From Antedon mediterranea (lineage: Eukaryota > Echinodermata > Crinoidea > Comatulida > Antedonidae), in assembly GCF_964355755.1 (NCBI RefSeq), contig NC_092671.1, positions 6,831,001 to 6,895,000 of the forward strand: DNA of 64,000 nt, written 5' to 3'. The notes below the pieces were generated by a model. The model made no database searches. It was given only the letters and a program-made list of their open reading frames with translations, and was not told the DNA's origin. Of this stretch, positions 22,411 through 33,752 are shown piece by piece (position 1 is the stretch's first letter; each line of letters starts with the position of its first letter). Made by a program: the position numbers and the translations under genes.

Positions 22411-22562
22411 ATGTTTAGTTCCATTCCAAAATTGTTTATACTGTATCTCTACCAAGCTACCTTCTTTGTTTTCTACTTTTATTCAGACTCCACCCTGTCT
22501 CCTTTTGTTGTATTTCTTTTATTCCTGTCCACCCAGGCAGCACTTGCCAGCTCTTATCCTTC

Positions 22563-24121
22563 ACTTGCAATGATGAAGGGCTAGTGTTGCCCGAAAGCTC
22601 TGCTAACGTTTCTGGCTGTTTTACTTTATCCTTTTGATTTAGCTTTTCACTTTTTTTTTGTATCTCCATTGAGATTCAGCCACTGATACCCACAGCATTG
22701 TCATTTTTCAGTTATTTGCCTTTGGATTTATATATATAAATATATATAGAGGATTAAGATTATAATAAACAGCATTTAAAATTACCAACTATTAATTAAT
22801 CAAATCACTTTGCATTAAGTTACTACAATCCTGAATTTGATTAAGGTGATTACTAAGCTTTCTCTTAAAATAGGTTGCAAGAGTTACAGACGAATGTATC
22901 TTTGACATTCAAAGGCAAGGAATTCCAGATCCTCACAATTCTTCGCAGGAATGCTAAATTTACTCGAATCCGTACTTGTTTATATTTGGCTTATATAAGT
23001 TTGAAGTGAAACTCTTAAACTATTTTTCCCTTTAAAATGGTAATGGTCATTTTATCGTCATTGATGTGATATATTTTCAATTGTTTTGTGTTAGTTCGGT
23101 TAAAAGTTAAACTTTATTCAATTAAATATGTTGTTTTGGGTGGGTTTTTTTTGCTGGTGGTGGTATCTACAATATCTAAGGTAAGCTATATACTTGGGGT
23201 AAATGGGGAAACTTTAGAGGGGTCTGCCAGTGCCAAGGCAGTGTACAGATAGTCTGTTATAGGTCATTTGGTATTGCTTACAATGTGCTAAATCGTAATT
23301 ATAACATTGGTTGCTGGTGGTATCTACAAGATCTAAGCTAGGCCAGTTGGGGAATGGAGTCTCTAGTTGAACTTTAGAGGGGTCTGCCAGGGCCAAGGCA
23401 GTGTACAGATAGTTTGTAATAGGTCATTTGGTGATTGCTTACAATGTGCTAAATCATATAACATTGGTTGCTGGTGGTATCTACAATATCTAAGCTGGGC
23501 TAGTTGGGGAAAGAGGGGTCTCTAGTCTAACTTTAGAGGGGTCTGCCAGGGCCAGGGCAGTGTTCAGATAGTCTGTAATAGGTCATTTGGTATTGCTTAC
23601 AATGTGCTAAATCATATAACATTGGTTGCTGGTGGTATCTACAATATCTAAGCTGGGTTAGTTGGGGGAAGGGGGGCCTCTAGTCTAACTTTAGGGTGTC
23701 TGGCACTTGCGGTGCAGCAGACAATTAGTCTGTTGTTATCCATTTAGTATTGTATGAACACAACTTGTTCGTTTGGAATTGATTTTGAGTGGTACCTCAC
23801 TCATCTATGCTAACCCCATTTTAGGCCCTCCCTCGGGGGGTCTGGCGGGCCTTTTGCAGCAGAGAAAAAGTCTGTCGTTTGTGATACTGTTATAAGGATG
23901 CCAATGGGCATCCCATGGTGGTAAAATTAGGTGGTATCTCTCTCATCTAACCTGTGCCGATTTTTTAGCACGTTTCGGGGTCCCCCCGGTCTAGACGCAG
24001 CAGAGGGTACCCGGCAGACTCCCATTTTCATTCACTTCAAGTGACCCCCAACACACTCAAATAGTCAGATATTGGTACCTAGCTCATCTAACCAAATGTC
24101 TCTGGGCTGCCGGTAATATCT
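22563..24121 (-). repeat. Right inverted arm of the Penelope-like element
   Basis: Reverse-complement copy of 18664-20215 with a few per cent differences and small indels, judged by eye. It ends at gggctgccggtaatatc. Confidence 0.85.
22569..22607 (+). ncRNA. Hammerhead-ribozyme-like motif, right arm (core base changed)
   Basis: Same arrangement on the plus strand: ATGATGA at 22570-22576 where the core needs CTGATGA, stem GGGC/GCCC (22578-22581 with 22589-22592), GAAA at 22593-22596, then GCTCTGCTAA. The stem II pairing is perfect here, but the first conserved C is lost, so cleavage would not be expected. Confidence 0.35.
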
Positions 24122-24599
24122 TTTTTACCGTACTAGAAATTATATTACTTCAGTAGAGTTATTGTAGTTTTCAAAGATATTTCTATTTCTGAATAATTAA
24201 TTTCTGGCAAAAATTCTCAACAAGTTTACAAAAAGCTGAACGTGCATTAGAGCCCGTTAATGATTAGCATTATCATTTTGTCGTGGTAATAGAGAACGAC
24301 ACGTGATGCGTAATTTTTCTTTTTGTTCATAACATTAACAATTTAAAATAGATTAAATAGGCCTACATAATGATGTATTGTCACTTGAAACACAAAAAAA
24401 TGAAGGTAAAAATATTCTAAATTTAAATTGGCCATATTAAAGTAATATGGTACTTTAAGTCGAAAATTCGAGCCAAAAACAACAATTTTACGTACTTAAC
24501 AGCTAAATTAATTTGATTACATTTCGTCTGGAAATCGTCACGAGCGAAAGTAAACAAAGATTTCAAACCATGAGTAAACATTATGCATGATGCTAATTA

Positions 24600-24920
24600 G
24601 GATTGTTTACAACTCGTCACGGTTGAGAAGGTGTTTTCACACAGATCGCGAGGAAGTTTTATGAACATGCATACCGAGTAGCCAAATAAGCTCGTTGCAT
24701 TATGAGATATGTTTTGATCGAAAACTTTGACTGGAAGTCAAAGTTATTTTTTGAACCAAAAAACATCTGTATTTCAGTAAAATGATTTTTTTTGGACTAA
24801 TTTTTGGTGAAAGTTAATAACTATTATGATACTTCAAAATGACCCACTTTTTTTCGAAATCTATTTTTTTTTTTTTTTGGAATTTGACAAAGGGACAATA
24901 CATCTTTAAGTAGAGCTGAA
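24600..24920 (-). repeat. Dispersed repeat copy (attgtccc family)
   Basis: Read on the minus strand it begins cttaaagatgtattgtccct and continues through taactttcacc and a gcatgttcata-like end. The same order of words occurs at 33321-33580 (plus) and 35680-35934 (minus). Confidence 0.5.
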
Positions 24921-25800
24921 AATGTTTTTTCATTCTTCCTTGAGTCGGATGTTTTGCCAACTATAGCAGTAGTAATAATAATATGCTTGCTTGATTAAAT
25001 ATGCATTGTACTTATGCTTAATATAGTTAAAGGGGTATATTTTAGCTTACTAATTAAATAAATGTAGATCAATATTGTTGTATATCAATATAGAATACAT
25101 TTCAATTAAATAATAGAATGCTTCAAATATTAGTAACGAACAATTTAAAATAGATTAAATAAATAATATTAAGTACCAAATTGAGTCGGATGTGTTGTCA
25201 ACTATGGAAGTAGTACAAATATACTTACTTGATTAAATAATTGTACTGTATGGTTAATAATTAGTTAAAGTGGTATATTCACATTTCTGGAATATGGCGT
25301 TATGGATATATTCCATGTAAAAGAATAATTCTGACAATCCACGGCAGATATTTCTCACAAGATGGTTGGATGATTAGTGATTCATTGCTTTTTCCAAACG
25401 ATTTATATTCAGACACGGACTGTAAAGTTTTAAACATGATAGCATCGAAATTGCTGATGAAGCTAGCGGAAAGCAATCTCATATCCCTCCCCCGCCCCAA
25501 ATCGAAAGAAAAAATGTTTTATTATAGTAATTTAAAGTCAGTAAAATTCCTATCTGATCACATTATGAAAAATCCCATCACAACTTTTTAAGTGCCTTAT
25601 TTTACGATTTTTTCGACAAAAAAATGCTTCAAATTTACATAAAAGTTTGTGAAAAAAAAGATTTTCGTTCTGCTCATCTATTTATTAATCCATGGTTGTG
25701 CTTTACCGCTGACGAAAAATATGTGAGGTTATCAAAGTATAGGCTTATAGGTTTATATTTTATAATAAACATAATTCTAAATCCTGTCCTAAAGCACTAT

Positions 25801-25857
25801 AGGTTAATAACATGGAGTAAAGTAAATATAATATTATTTACTCCATGTTAATAACCT
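25801..25857. repeat. Perfect inverted repeat (hairpin)
   Basis: aggttaataacatggagtaa is followed about 15 bp later by its exact reverse complement ending ttaataacct. Arms are about 21 bp with no mismatch. Confidence 0.85.
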
Positions 25858-27102
25858 ATTAATCATTTCATGTGATATTGGTCGCTTATTTTTCCAATCC
25901 GCACTCATAATTATGTCACCTCTATGATATTACCAAAATGTGGTTATCGTGACGTCATTTTGGAAATGTAATTCCAATAGCATGCCACGTTTTTTTTCTC
26001 AACACGTGGTACTTGGAAATTCCTGTATTCACTGGATATAATATACCGACCGAAATTGTGAAACCCCATCGTATTCTAAATGTGAGTATCATTAGAGCAT
26101 TATTTAAGTTTACCTCTATATTATTAATTGTTTATTAATTTTATTTAATTTATTTAGTTTATACCATATAGAACCACGATAGGGTCATATTATGTTACAA
26201 TTATTACAAGTAGGCTTACTTAGCCCTTAGGCATGTGACAAGCCGTGTCTGTAACACGTAAGCTTGAGGGACTCAAACTGAATGTAGGCCTATACTCGTT
26301 GACTTGTTCCTGAAAACGCCTGCTGTCTGTCTAATTAAGCAAAAATAAATCAAAATTATCAAGAATGCCACCTCAACAATACGGTAATAATAATAAATTC
26401 ACTCAATATTAAAATGACGCATAATAAATTTAGCTTTAGGCCTATTGGTCGCTACTTTTTTTTTATTTTGTTTCAGTAAAAACATACTTAATTAATTATC
26501 AAATAATGCATTCTATATTATTTCAATGTATTGGTGATTTTTCCGAATTACATTACATAATAGAAGACGACCTGCATTAATTTAAAACTTTTCTTTATGT
26601 TATTTCTATTATTCTACATAATACAGATCAAAATTCTGTTTCGTTATCAAATCTCTCCTTAATCAACTTGTTAATTCATTTTCTTTTTTTTTCAATAACT
26701 AATGGAGGATGGACACACATACATTGCTATTCTTAATATTTTTTATAAATTTGTATAGTAGCGCCTCGATTCATTTTATAGACCAGACCTATTTCATTAA
26801 AAAAAAAAACTATGCTTATAAGTGTACTTTCTTCTCCATGTTGTTATGCACTGTTGTACCATGAAGGTAGCTGCTCCATGGTTGTACTTTGTACTGTTAT
26901 ATAGGCTAAATTAAATCAACAAGTAGAGTAGACTGTATTTTGTTACGAATAACCCGCAGGGTAACGATGTTTACAACAGAGGACGTTTTATCATTGTTTA
27001 ATAAGTGATAGACCTACTTACTGTATTATATCATACACGGTTATCAAGGCCATCTCGTTTTGAAATTGTGCGGTCTGATTTAAGTTAGTAGATTTAAAAA
27101 AA

Positions 27103-27139
27103 CTAGATGGTACGCTCGCTTCGCTCGCGTACCATCTAG
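27103..27139. repeat. 13-bp perfect hairpin with cgctcgcttcgctcgcg centre
   Basis: ctagatggtacgc (27103-27115) and gcgtaccatctag (27127-27139) pair perfectly around an 11-base GC-rich loop, conspicuous in AT-rich surroundings. Confidence 0.8.
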
Positions 27140-28886
27140 GTCGTGCCCACAGATGGTTCTCGAATACATAATAATTTCAGCGTTAAAAAACTGGCGATTT
27201 CAAATGTACGTACCGCAGGACAATAATACATGTCGTGTACAGGAACGAATAAATAGACACTGTGATTTATGTACTCAACTAAAATTATCACCCTATTACT
27301 TCCGAAAGAGAAACTTTTCACAAAATAGGACCAATTGTTTAAGTCAAATTTAAACAAACTTAATTTGTGTTTTGTATGTAACATAGGGTTGGGGGATGGG
27401 GAAGAGGATGGGTGCAAAGAGGAACAATGTTAAAATATATTCTTTATCCATTTAGTAACGAAATATTAATTGCTTTCATGTTTTACAAATAATATACCAC
27501 TAAACACAGTAAAACATTGCGATGTAATACTTTGTTGAAACTATCACCGTCCTAGTCGATTGAAATAGTACAGCACATGTAACGATACATCACTACGACG
27601 TGTATATGTTTATAATATAATGTAAAACAATTTGTGAAAACCACCTCTACTCGGGGAAAATCATAAATTCGATTTAATCGTCAATAAATATTAAATTATC
27701 TAACTCAACTTAATTAGTAGGCCTAATGGTTTTCAATTGTTTCTTAGAGCCAATTCATACTTAAGTTGGTTTCTACCCTACCCACCAAAGTTGTTCTGCG
27801 TTTAGGGCATGTGATGTACCGTAGGCCTATTCTCTACTGGTTTTACAACGCTACTCATGCTAGTGAGGGAAAGGTGATGATGTGGGTGGTTTAACTGCAA
27901 TAATAAAGATTTGTACATAATATACGGCGAGTGAAAACGCTAGCTCATTATCCGTTTAAAAAAAAATTATATCCAACCTCTGCAGCACAGATTGAAAACA
28001 AAAATGGATCGAATTTCGAGTATACAGTGCTGTACTTGCCTTTACGACGCCTGAGGGAATAGACACTTGTGAAACAGAGATTGGAATGTTCCATTCATCG
28101 CAAATCAATACATTTGTATAATCGTATATTAAATCTATCAAAATAGTATTTTTTTAAGAAAATCGGACTCTAGCTGTTCAACCAGTTTTCAGCTATTAAA
28201 AACAATTATCGTAGGAAGAGATAGGAAAATGCGAAGCCTCCTCGTATTTTTGTGGCGGGTATTTTTCAAGATGGACATCCATTAGACAGTGTATACCACG
28301 ATCGGAAAACACCCCTATTTGGGGCAAATCGTTGAACCTAAATTCGTTTTAATCGTCAATAACTAATTACCTAACTCAATTTAATTAGTAAACAGGGTTA
28401 CATCAGATGGTTAAAATCAGTACCGAAAGTATGAACCAACTTTATATACCATCGAGTAGAAATTCTAGAAATAAACCGAGATTTACCGAATTTTGCCCTT
28501 ACGTAAATTTATATATAGATATAAATTAATATAACTTTGTGATCCGCGCAAATGCAACGTAACATTAATTATACGTACGGTATATAAATACGTCGGCCAA
28601 AATTGAAGTTCATGTTATCCTACGACCTGGAAAAAATAAAATAGAAATTCGTCGTTAATTAATCGAAATGACTGGAATCGTGTAGGGCATAAAACAAATA
28701 CATGTAATCGGCAACCCGTTTTTTTTGCGAAAATGATGGAAAAGACACAGAATGGCCCGAATCGTGCTCTATCATTGTTTTGTAAATCAGAAAGCAGCAT
28801 ACTAGCTTGGATACAAAAAAAAAAAAAAAAAAAATAGAAAGCACACATAGGTCACGTCATATGTGGATCGACTCATATCTGTAGTG

Positions 28887-28917
<31 letters not shown>

Positions 28918-28971
28918 AATCGTTTCTATAGTTGTTCTGTTATTGGGTATTATTTTCCATTGTTTTTCTAG

Positions 28972-30063
28972 ATGGAAACACAAATGAGTGAGTTCTTTCA
29001 AGACGTAAATAAAGATTTCTTGACCTGCTCCATATGTAAAGAAGTCTTCAACCACCCAAAGCAACTGAAGTGCATGCACAACTTCTGTCAAGATTGTTTA
29101 AAGCCTCTATTGCAGAAGGGAACTCCATCCAAGATTAAGTGTCCACTATGTCGCGAAGAAATCGAGTTGTTAGTTGACTCGGTTTCAGCGCTAGAAGATA
29201 ATGTGTTTCTCAGAAATTCATGTGAAGTGTTTATGACTGCTCACCTCGACACAGCTGATGTTTTGTGCTCGTTTTGCTCCAATGTGTTAGAGGAAACAAA
29301 CACTTCCCGCTGCATTGAATGTGCTGACAACCTCTGTGCAACATGTGCAGGAACTCATAAGTTAACACGTATAACACGCAATCACCAGGTTATCCAAATA
29401 TCAGAGGTTGGAAAAGAAAACCTTGTGAAGATGTCGAGAGAAGGAAGTACCAAGACACCATGTCAGAAACATCCAAGTAATCATTTGGAATTTTTCTGCC
29501 AAACATGTCAAGTTCCCGTATGTTTTGCGTGTACTGTTGTAGATCATGGGCATAAAAATGGCCACGATCTGAAAGATCTACATGATGCCCCGACCATCAA
29601 AACCTTCAAAGACCAGATAATTGAGCACATTCGTCAACTCACAGAAGTAACAGAAACATTCAAAGAACACATTACCTTTGCAGATAATGCTGAAGAACGT
29701 CTCATCTTGAGTCTTGAAACGACAAAGAAAGATATTAAAGATTCTTCAAAAGCTCTTATTGCAGAGATAGCAGCTTATACAAATAGATTGATTACGAAAG
29801 TTGATAAAAGAGCTGAAACTATCCAGAAAACAATTGAACATCACCGAGATGCTGCTGAAGTCAAAATTCAAAGCTGCAATAGCATCAATCAGTTTGCTTT
29901 AAATATATGCAAGCATGGACTTAATGCTGAGATAATGTCATCTGCTAAAGACCTACTGAAGAGGATGGACGATCTGCAAGAGGACTTAGATGACATTGGC
30001 ACTGGCGAATTAAAATTCATACCAGAACCGAAGTTTAGACTTGGAAACGTACAAGAATGCAAG
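28972..30063 (+). CDS. TRIM-C exon: RING, B-boxes and coiled coil
   Basis: 364 codons up to the gtaggt donor; without splicing the frame would run to a stop at 30099. It is about three-quarters identical in the domain cores to TRIM-A/B by eye (for example HPKQLKCMHNFCQDCL is shared). Substitutions are spread along the length, so C diverged well before A and B split. Confidence 0.9.
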
Positions 30064-32434
30064 GTAGGTATACAGTTTAAAGCTAAGGTACAGGCATGAA
30101 TTTTAAATATAATATTTGGTTAATTATACATAAATCAAATATTTGTAACAGAAATCGAGACGAAAAAACATGAATTTCCCTTAATATGGTCAAATACAAA
30201 ATTTGGGAAAATTCTTCCATAAAAAACAGAAAGACTTTTTTTCAGTAGTTAGGTAGTTAACCTAATGTAATAACATGTCTGGTGACCCCCCAGACGGTGA
30301 AAAAAGATGGTGGATATACAGTGGATAATTTTTGCTATAGCATGAAAATAAAAAGCTGAAGTTGAATAAAAATATCAGAAATGTAATATTCAAGTTATAT
30401 TACCTATATTTAGTCATCTGATAACATTTTTTACCACACCGTTTAATTTTCATAGCTTTTTAAAATGCCTCTCTATTTACAAAATTTGTGTACAAAAGAA
30501 TAGAGATTTTACTGTGTAATTTGAACTATCCCCCCACTTATAAGAAAGTGCTTATTTTCAACAAGCTTGTGTAACACAAATAAAATCCCAAAAATTATGA
30601 AACATAGGGGAAACTATAGATCGATAATTATTGGAATGTATGATCAATAGAAATTTTTTGCCTGCACCTGGCCTTTAAATGCATATTTTAAAGGTTCGCA
30701 TAGCAAATAAACACGCAGGTAAAGTTAGTTAGTTTCCAACTAGATATAAAGGTTGCCTGAGACGTCTTGAATTTTCTCCACAAAAAGACGGTTGTTGCAT
30801 AAACACCAAAATGTCGAGACACACACAACCTTAATTTCACCAGAAGGAAGTTACTTGGAATTGACATTGACAAAACATTAGTTGGGTGGTTGGAACATAT
30901 TATAAAGGTAAAATTGTTAAATCGGTTTCATCGATGTTGGTTGTGAACTGAATAAAATTTTAAAAAATAAAAAGAAAGGGAAAATATAATACATAAAACA
31001 AACACGGAAAGATACGCACGTGTAACATAAAAAAAGAAGAAACACAAGGTACAACATTTTGACAAACCAAAATACAGAAAGAATAACCCTCTCTGTTACA
31101 CACGCTATTCTTTCCCGCGTTTTGTTCTTTCTGTTTTTGTGCTTTGACTTTGTGTACGATTTTCATTGCAGAAACGATTTTGTTCTTTTACGTTCTTTTT
31201 TATTTCATAATGCAAAAAAACAGGAACACAAGGAGTACACTTTGTTGGATTATTATACTAAGAAGGAGATGAAGGTTGGTGACGCCGTAAAACTTGGCCC
31301 AGACTTTCCAGTTGGTGATCCATATGACCGTTATAGAGGAAGGCATTCGAACGGCACAATCCAGAAGATCAAAAGAAATGGTCAAACAAAAATGGTCATG
31401 GTCATGTTTCAAAATGGATCAACACTAGAATGCAAAATGAACCGGAACGAGAAATGGTTACAGCCTGCAAAGCCATCTGAACTGTATATGGTAATGTAAA
31501 TTATTTTATTTGATTCTCCGTCTAAATGCATCAGTCTAAATCTCTGTCTACACTATCAAATTTTATTTGACAAAAATGTGATGTGCCCATATATGGACAT
31601 GATGATGTCATATCATATACCATATTTGGGCACATCACTTTTTGTTTGTCAAACTAGTTTGAAAGTGTAGACATAGCTTTAATTGGAGTACTTTTGACAC
31701 ATGAATTACTAGATTCATCCAGAAGTATAACTTCCTTAATAGGTGTATAACTTATAAACTATCTCTTTATAGCCCATAAGCTTGGTTCCCACTAGAGACG
31801 AAACGCAAGAACGGTTGCACTGGACCTGGAATCGTTGATTGTAGAGAGACGGAACGCAATGACGTAACGCAAGACAAGAGAGTTGACCAATGACGATCAG
31901 CGATTGTTCGAATAATCTATCGCTTCTGATTTGTCAAATCATTTGCGTTGCGTTACGTCCTTGCGTTGCATTTCTAATTTGATTCAAGCTTTACGTTGCG
32001 TTTAACGTCTCTGAGAACCAAGCATAGAGAAAGGAACACCATTTTTATTCTATACTCTTGTACGATAATTGTGTTTAAAAATGACATGTAGGCCTACTTT
32101 CTTTTTACACCAATGTTCTTACATTCACCAGAATCGATTAAAATGGTATGCTGATAAAGTGATGAAGGTTGGTGACCGTGTTCATCGAGGCGTTCATTGG
32201 CCATCTGGATATGACAGTTACGATAATTATGGAAAATCGGGAGAAATCACAGATATTAAGCGGGATTCTTGTCAAACAAAAGTTGTTGTTAACTTTAATT
32301 GTTGTCAAAAAAATGATGCCCCTCCTTTAAAATTGTCACGAAGCAATGACAATTATAAATTTTCAATGTATGAAGGTTGTTACTCGCTTTTACCCTTGCA
32401 ACCAATTTTTTGGAGTGAATGGCTTGACATTTAA
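28972..32434 (+). CDS. TRIM-C: RING-Bbox1-Bbox2-coiled coil-MIB/HERC2 x2 E3 ligase candidate
   Basis: Three coding exons, all phase 0: 28972-30063 (donor AAG/gtaggt), 31224-31490 (acceptor cag, donor gtaatg) and 32132-32434 (acceptor accag, stop TAA). Together they give about 553 residues. A tctag acceptor abuts the ATG, so at least one 5' non-coding exon is expected. RING C3HC4: C19, C22, C34, H36, C39, C42, C57, C60. B-box 1 is at about 95-140, B-box 2 at about 162-200 and the coiled coil at about 205-345. MIB/HERC2-like domains are at about 380-445 (VGDAVKLGPDFP) and 465-545 (VGDRVHRGVHWPSGYDSYD). RING/B-box proteins are generally ubiquitin E3 ligases that dimerise through the coiled coil, with the C-terminal module choosing substrates. 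Here that module would be the paired MIB/HERC2-like domains. Unlike A and B, no frame is broken. Splicing is inferred from motifs and conserved phase. Confidence 0.8.
31224..31490 (+). CDS. TRIM-C exon 2: MIB/HERC2-like domain 1
   Basis: 89 codons. It reads EHKEYTLLDYYTKKEMKVGD, then LGPDFPVGDPYDRYRG, IQKIKRNG, VMVMFQNGS and KWLQP. It aligns with exon 2 of TRIM-A and B, including the GTIQ(K/T)IKRNG turn. Confidence 0.75.
31539..31677. repeat. MITE family M2, copy 1 (TRIM-C intron 2)
   Basis: Imperfect hairpin of about 140 bp: tctgtctacactatcaaa at the left, agtttgaaagtgtagaca at the right, and gatgtgcccatatatgga / tatttgggcacatcac inside. Other copies: 58507-58646, 59171-59304 and 63636-63789. 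Confidence 0.8.
31780..32023. repeat. MITE family M1, copy 1 (TRIM-C intron 2)
   Basis: gcttggttcccactagagac at the left and gtctctgagaaccaagc at the right, with cgttgcgttacgtcc-type inner repeats. This longer variant (244 bp) belongs to the family seen at 38248, 39982, 40225 and 51301. Confidence 0.75.
32132..32434 (+). CDS. TRIM-C exon 3: MIB/HERC2-like domain 2 and C-terminus
   Basis: 100 codons plus stop. NRLKWYADKVMKVGDRVHRG leads into HWPSGYDSYDNYGKSGEI, then VVVNF, and ends in CYSLLPLQPIFWSEWLDI. It parallels exon 3 of TRIM-B, which ends LLPLRPFAMLTWVEF. Confidence 0.75.
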   Translation, partial: NRLKWYADKVMKVGDRVHRGVHWPSGYDSYDNYGKSGEITDIKRDSCQTKVVVNFNCCQKNDAPPLKLSRSNDNYKFSMYEGCYSLLPLQPIFWSEWLDI

Positions 32435-33317
32435 ATGTTAAAAAGGTAATGTCTTGTAAGTTGCTTACAGTAGTAAGTGTTAAAATGTAAAATTGTTATC
32501 TGGATCTAATCAAGCTTGGGCATAAATAACTATATGGAGTGTCTGCTTAAAGTAGAATTAGACGCGCCAAAGTTCGAGTCATTGAGTCGTTGATCATTGA
32601 GGCGTTGATTCGCTTTCAAGAGATTTTCATCGTTTTTTCAAAGTTTTCGGAAGTTATTGCTATATAGTTAATTTAGTGTGTTGCTCTTTTTGCAAGAAGT
32701 TCAATTCCAAAATTAGTGTATATGAATATCGTTTATCAAATGAATGATATATATATTTTTAATTGACTGATAATTAGATTATTGCAATGTTGTGTGCTCT
32801 TTGTAACAAAAATATAGAAAATCTTCAGGTTAGGTCTCATCCTCCTGTTTGTTCAGTGTATTTACTACGGCACTGATATTACAGAGATTGTCTTCAAAAT
32901 AGCAAATGATGTATATAGCTAGGGTCATAGTATCATTATACCGGTAAAAGAAGCCATGCTTTATATATGTTTTTTTGATTAGTTTTTAGTGATATAATTA
33001 GACCTATAAGAAATATGCTAGTAGCAGTAGTCATGCATGCGTTAAATGTATTATCAAAGTAAAATAAACGACATTTTGCTTTTAATATTCTCAATTGGTG
33101 TTATTTTTCAACTGCGAGAACTATTTTGCCGTAAGCCCCTACTGACAACACTTAAAGAATTAATTGTGAGTCTTGAAAAACTAAAACCGACAAGACAAAC
33201 AAGTTTAATAAGTACAAATGTAGACCAAAATACCATACCGTACTTTTTATAACTTATTAATTTTAGCAGGTAATTTAATGCAGTACACGTTTCGTGACAA
33301 AAAATATCTACTACGCC
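32435..33317. other. Non-coding DNA downstream of TRIM-C
   Basis: AT-rich, nothing recognised. The 3' end of TRIM-C presumably lies within the first few hundred bases. Confidence 0.45.
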
Positions 33318-33589
33318 CTCTTTGTTAAAGATGTATTGTCCCCCTGAAAACATTTTTTTTTTAAATATTTTTGTTGAATAGGCCATTTTAATTGCACATA
33401 AAAGTTATTCACTTTGAACTGAAATTGGATCGAAAAAAAAAATGTTTTACTCGAGAAAATCGTAATTTAATGCAAAAATTAACCAACCGGAAGCTATTTG
33501 TCTGGAAGACAAACGTGTTCCGGTTTAATTTAACCCTTGACCTGAGTTAGCTCATAAATATTCATATTGTATGGATACATCTTGTGGAT

Positions 33590-33752
33590 GATGGTTCTCT
33601 CAACAAACAGCCAACAACGCGACGATAGCAATGCATAGAGAGAGTCGAGTAGTGACGCGAGACGATCTTGAAGAAAACACGAAAACTATAGCTAGCAGAA
33701 TACTAAGTAGAACTGCAGTTGGTAACTTTGATGTTGAATCTTATTCATTTAG
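33590..33752 (+). other. Possible non-coding exon ending at a strong donor
   Basis: A relatively GC-balanced stretch ending in ttcatttag/gtgagttttt, a good splice donor. No long open frame. It could be the first exon of an unrecognised transcript. Speculative. Confidence 0.2.

Larger units (their letters stand above)
18664..24121 (+). mobile_element. Degenerate Penelope-like retroelement with long inverted arms
   Basis: About 5.46 kb. Left arm 18664-20215 and right arm 22563-24121 are inverted copies of each other. Both include an outer gaccccgg-rich segment and about 3.5 copies of a 158-bp tandem unit (gcttagatattgtagatacc). They also share the inner block caatgctgtgggtatcag to ctagcccttcatca. 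Between the arms, plus-strand fragments encode the N-terminal, linker and GIY-YIG parts of a Penelope-like polyprotein. Terminal repeats in direct or inverted order are known for this class. Coding is broken in several frames and the catalytic RT core is missing. Confidence 0.8.
24122..28971. other. Gene-poor 4.8 kb between the Penelope-like element and TRIM-C
   Basis: No supported gene. It holds a copy of the attgtccc-type dispersed repeat (about 24600-24920), perfect hairpins at 25801-25857 and 27103-27139, and a diverged direct duplication (about 27635-27720 and 28297-28392, sharing tttaatcgtcaata). There is also a (tgat)n microsatellite at about 28886-28918. An open stretch at 25265-25591 (about 108 codons) has no recognisable family. 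Confidence 0.5.

Noticed and set aside
25265-25591. About 108 open codons (contains HGRYFSQDGWMISDSLLF)
   Set aside because: Looks mildly protein-like, but no family is recognised, no splice context supports it and no paralogue exists in the window. Left uncalled.
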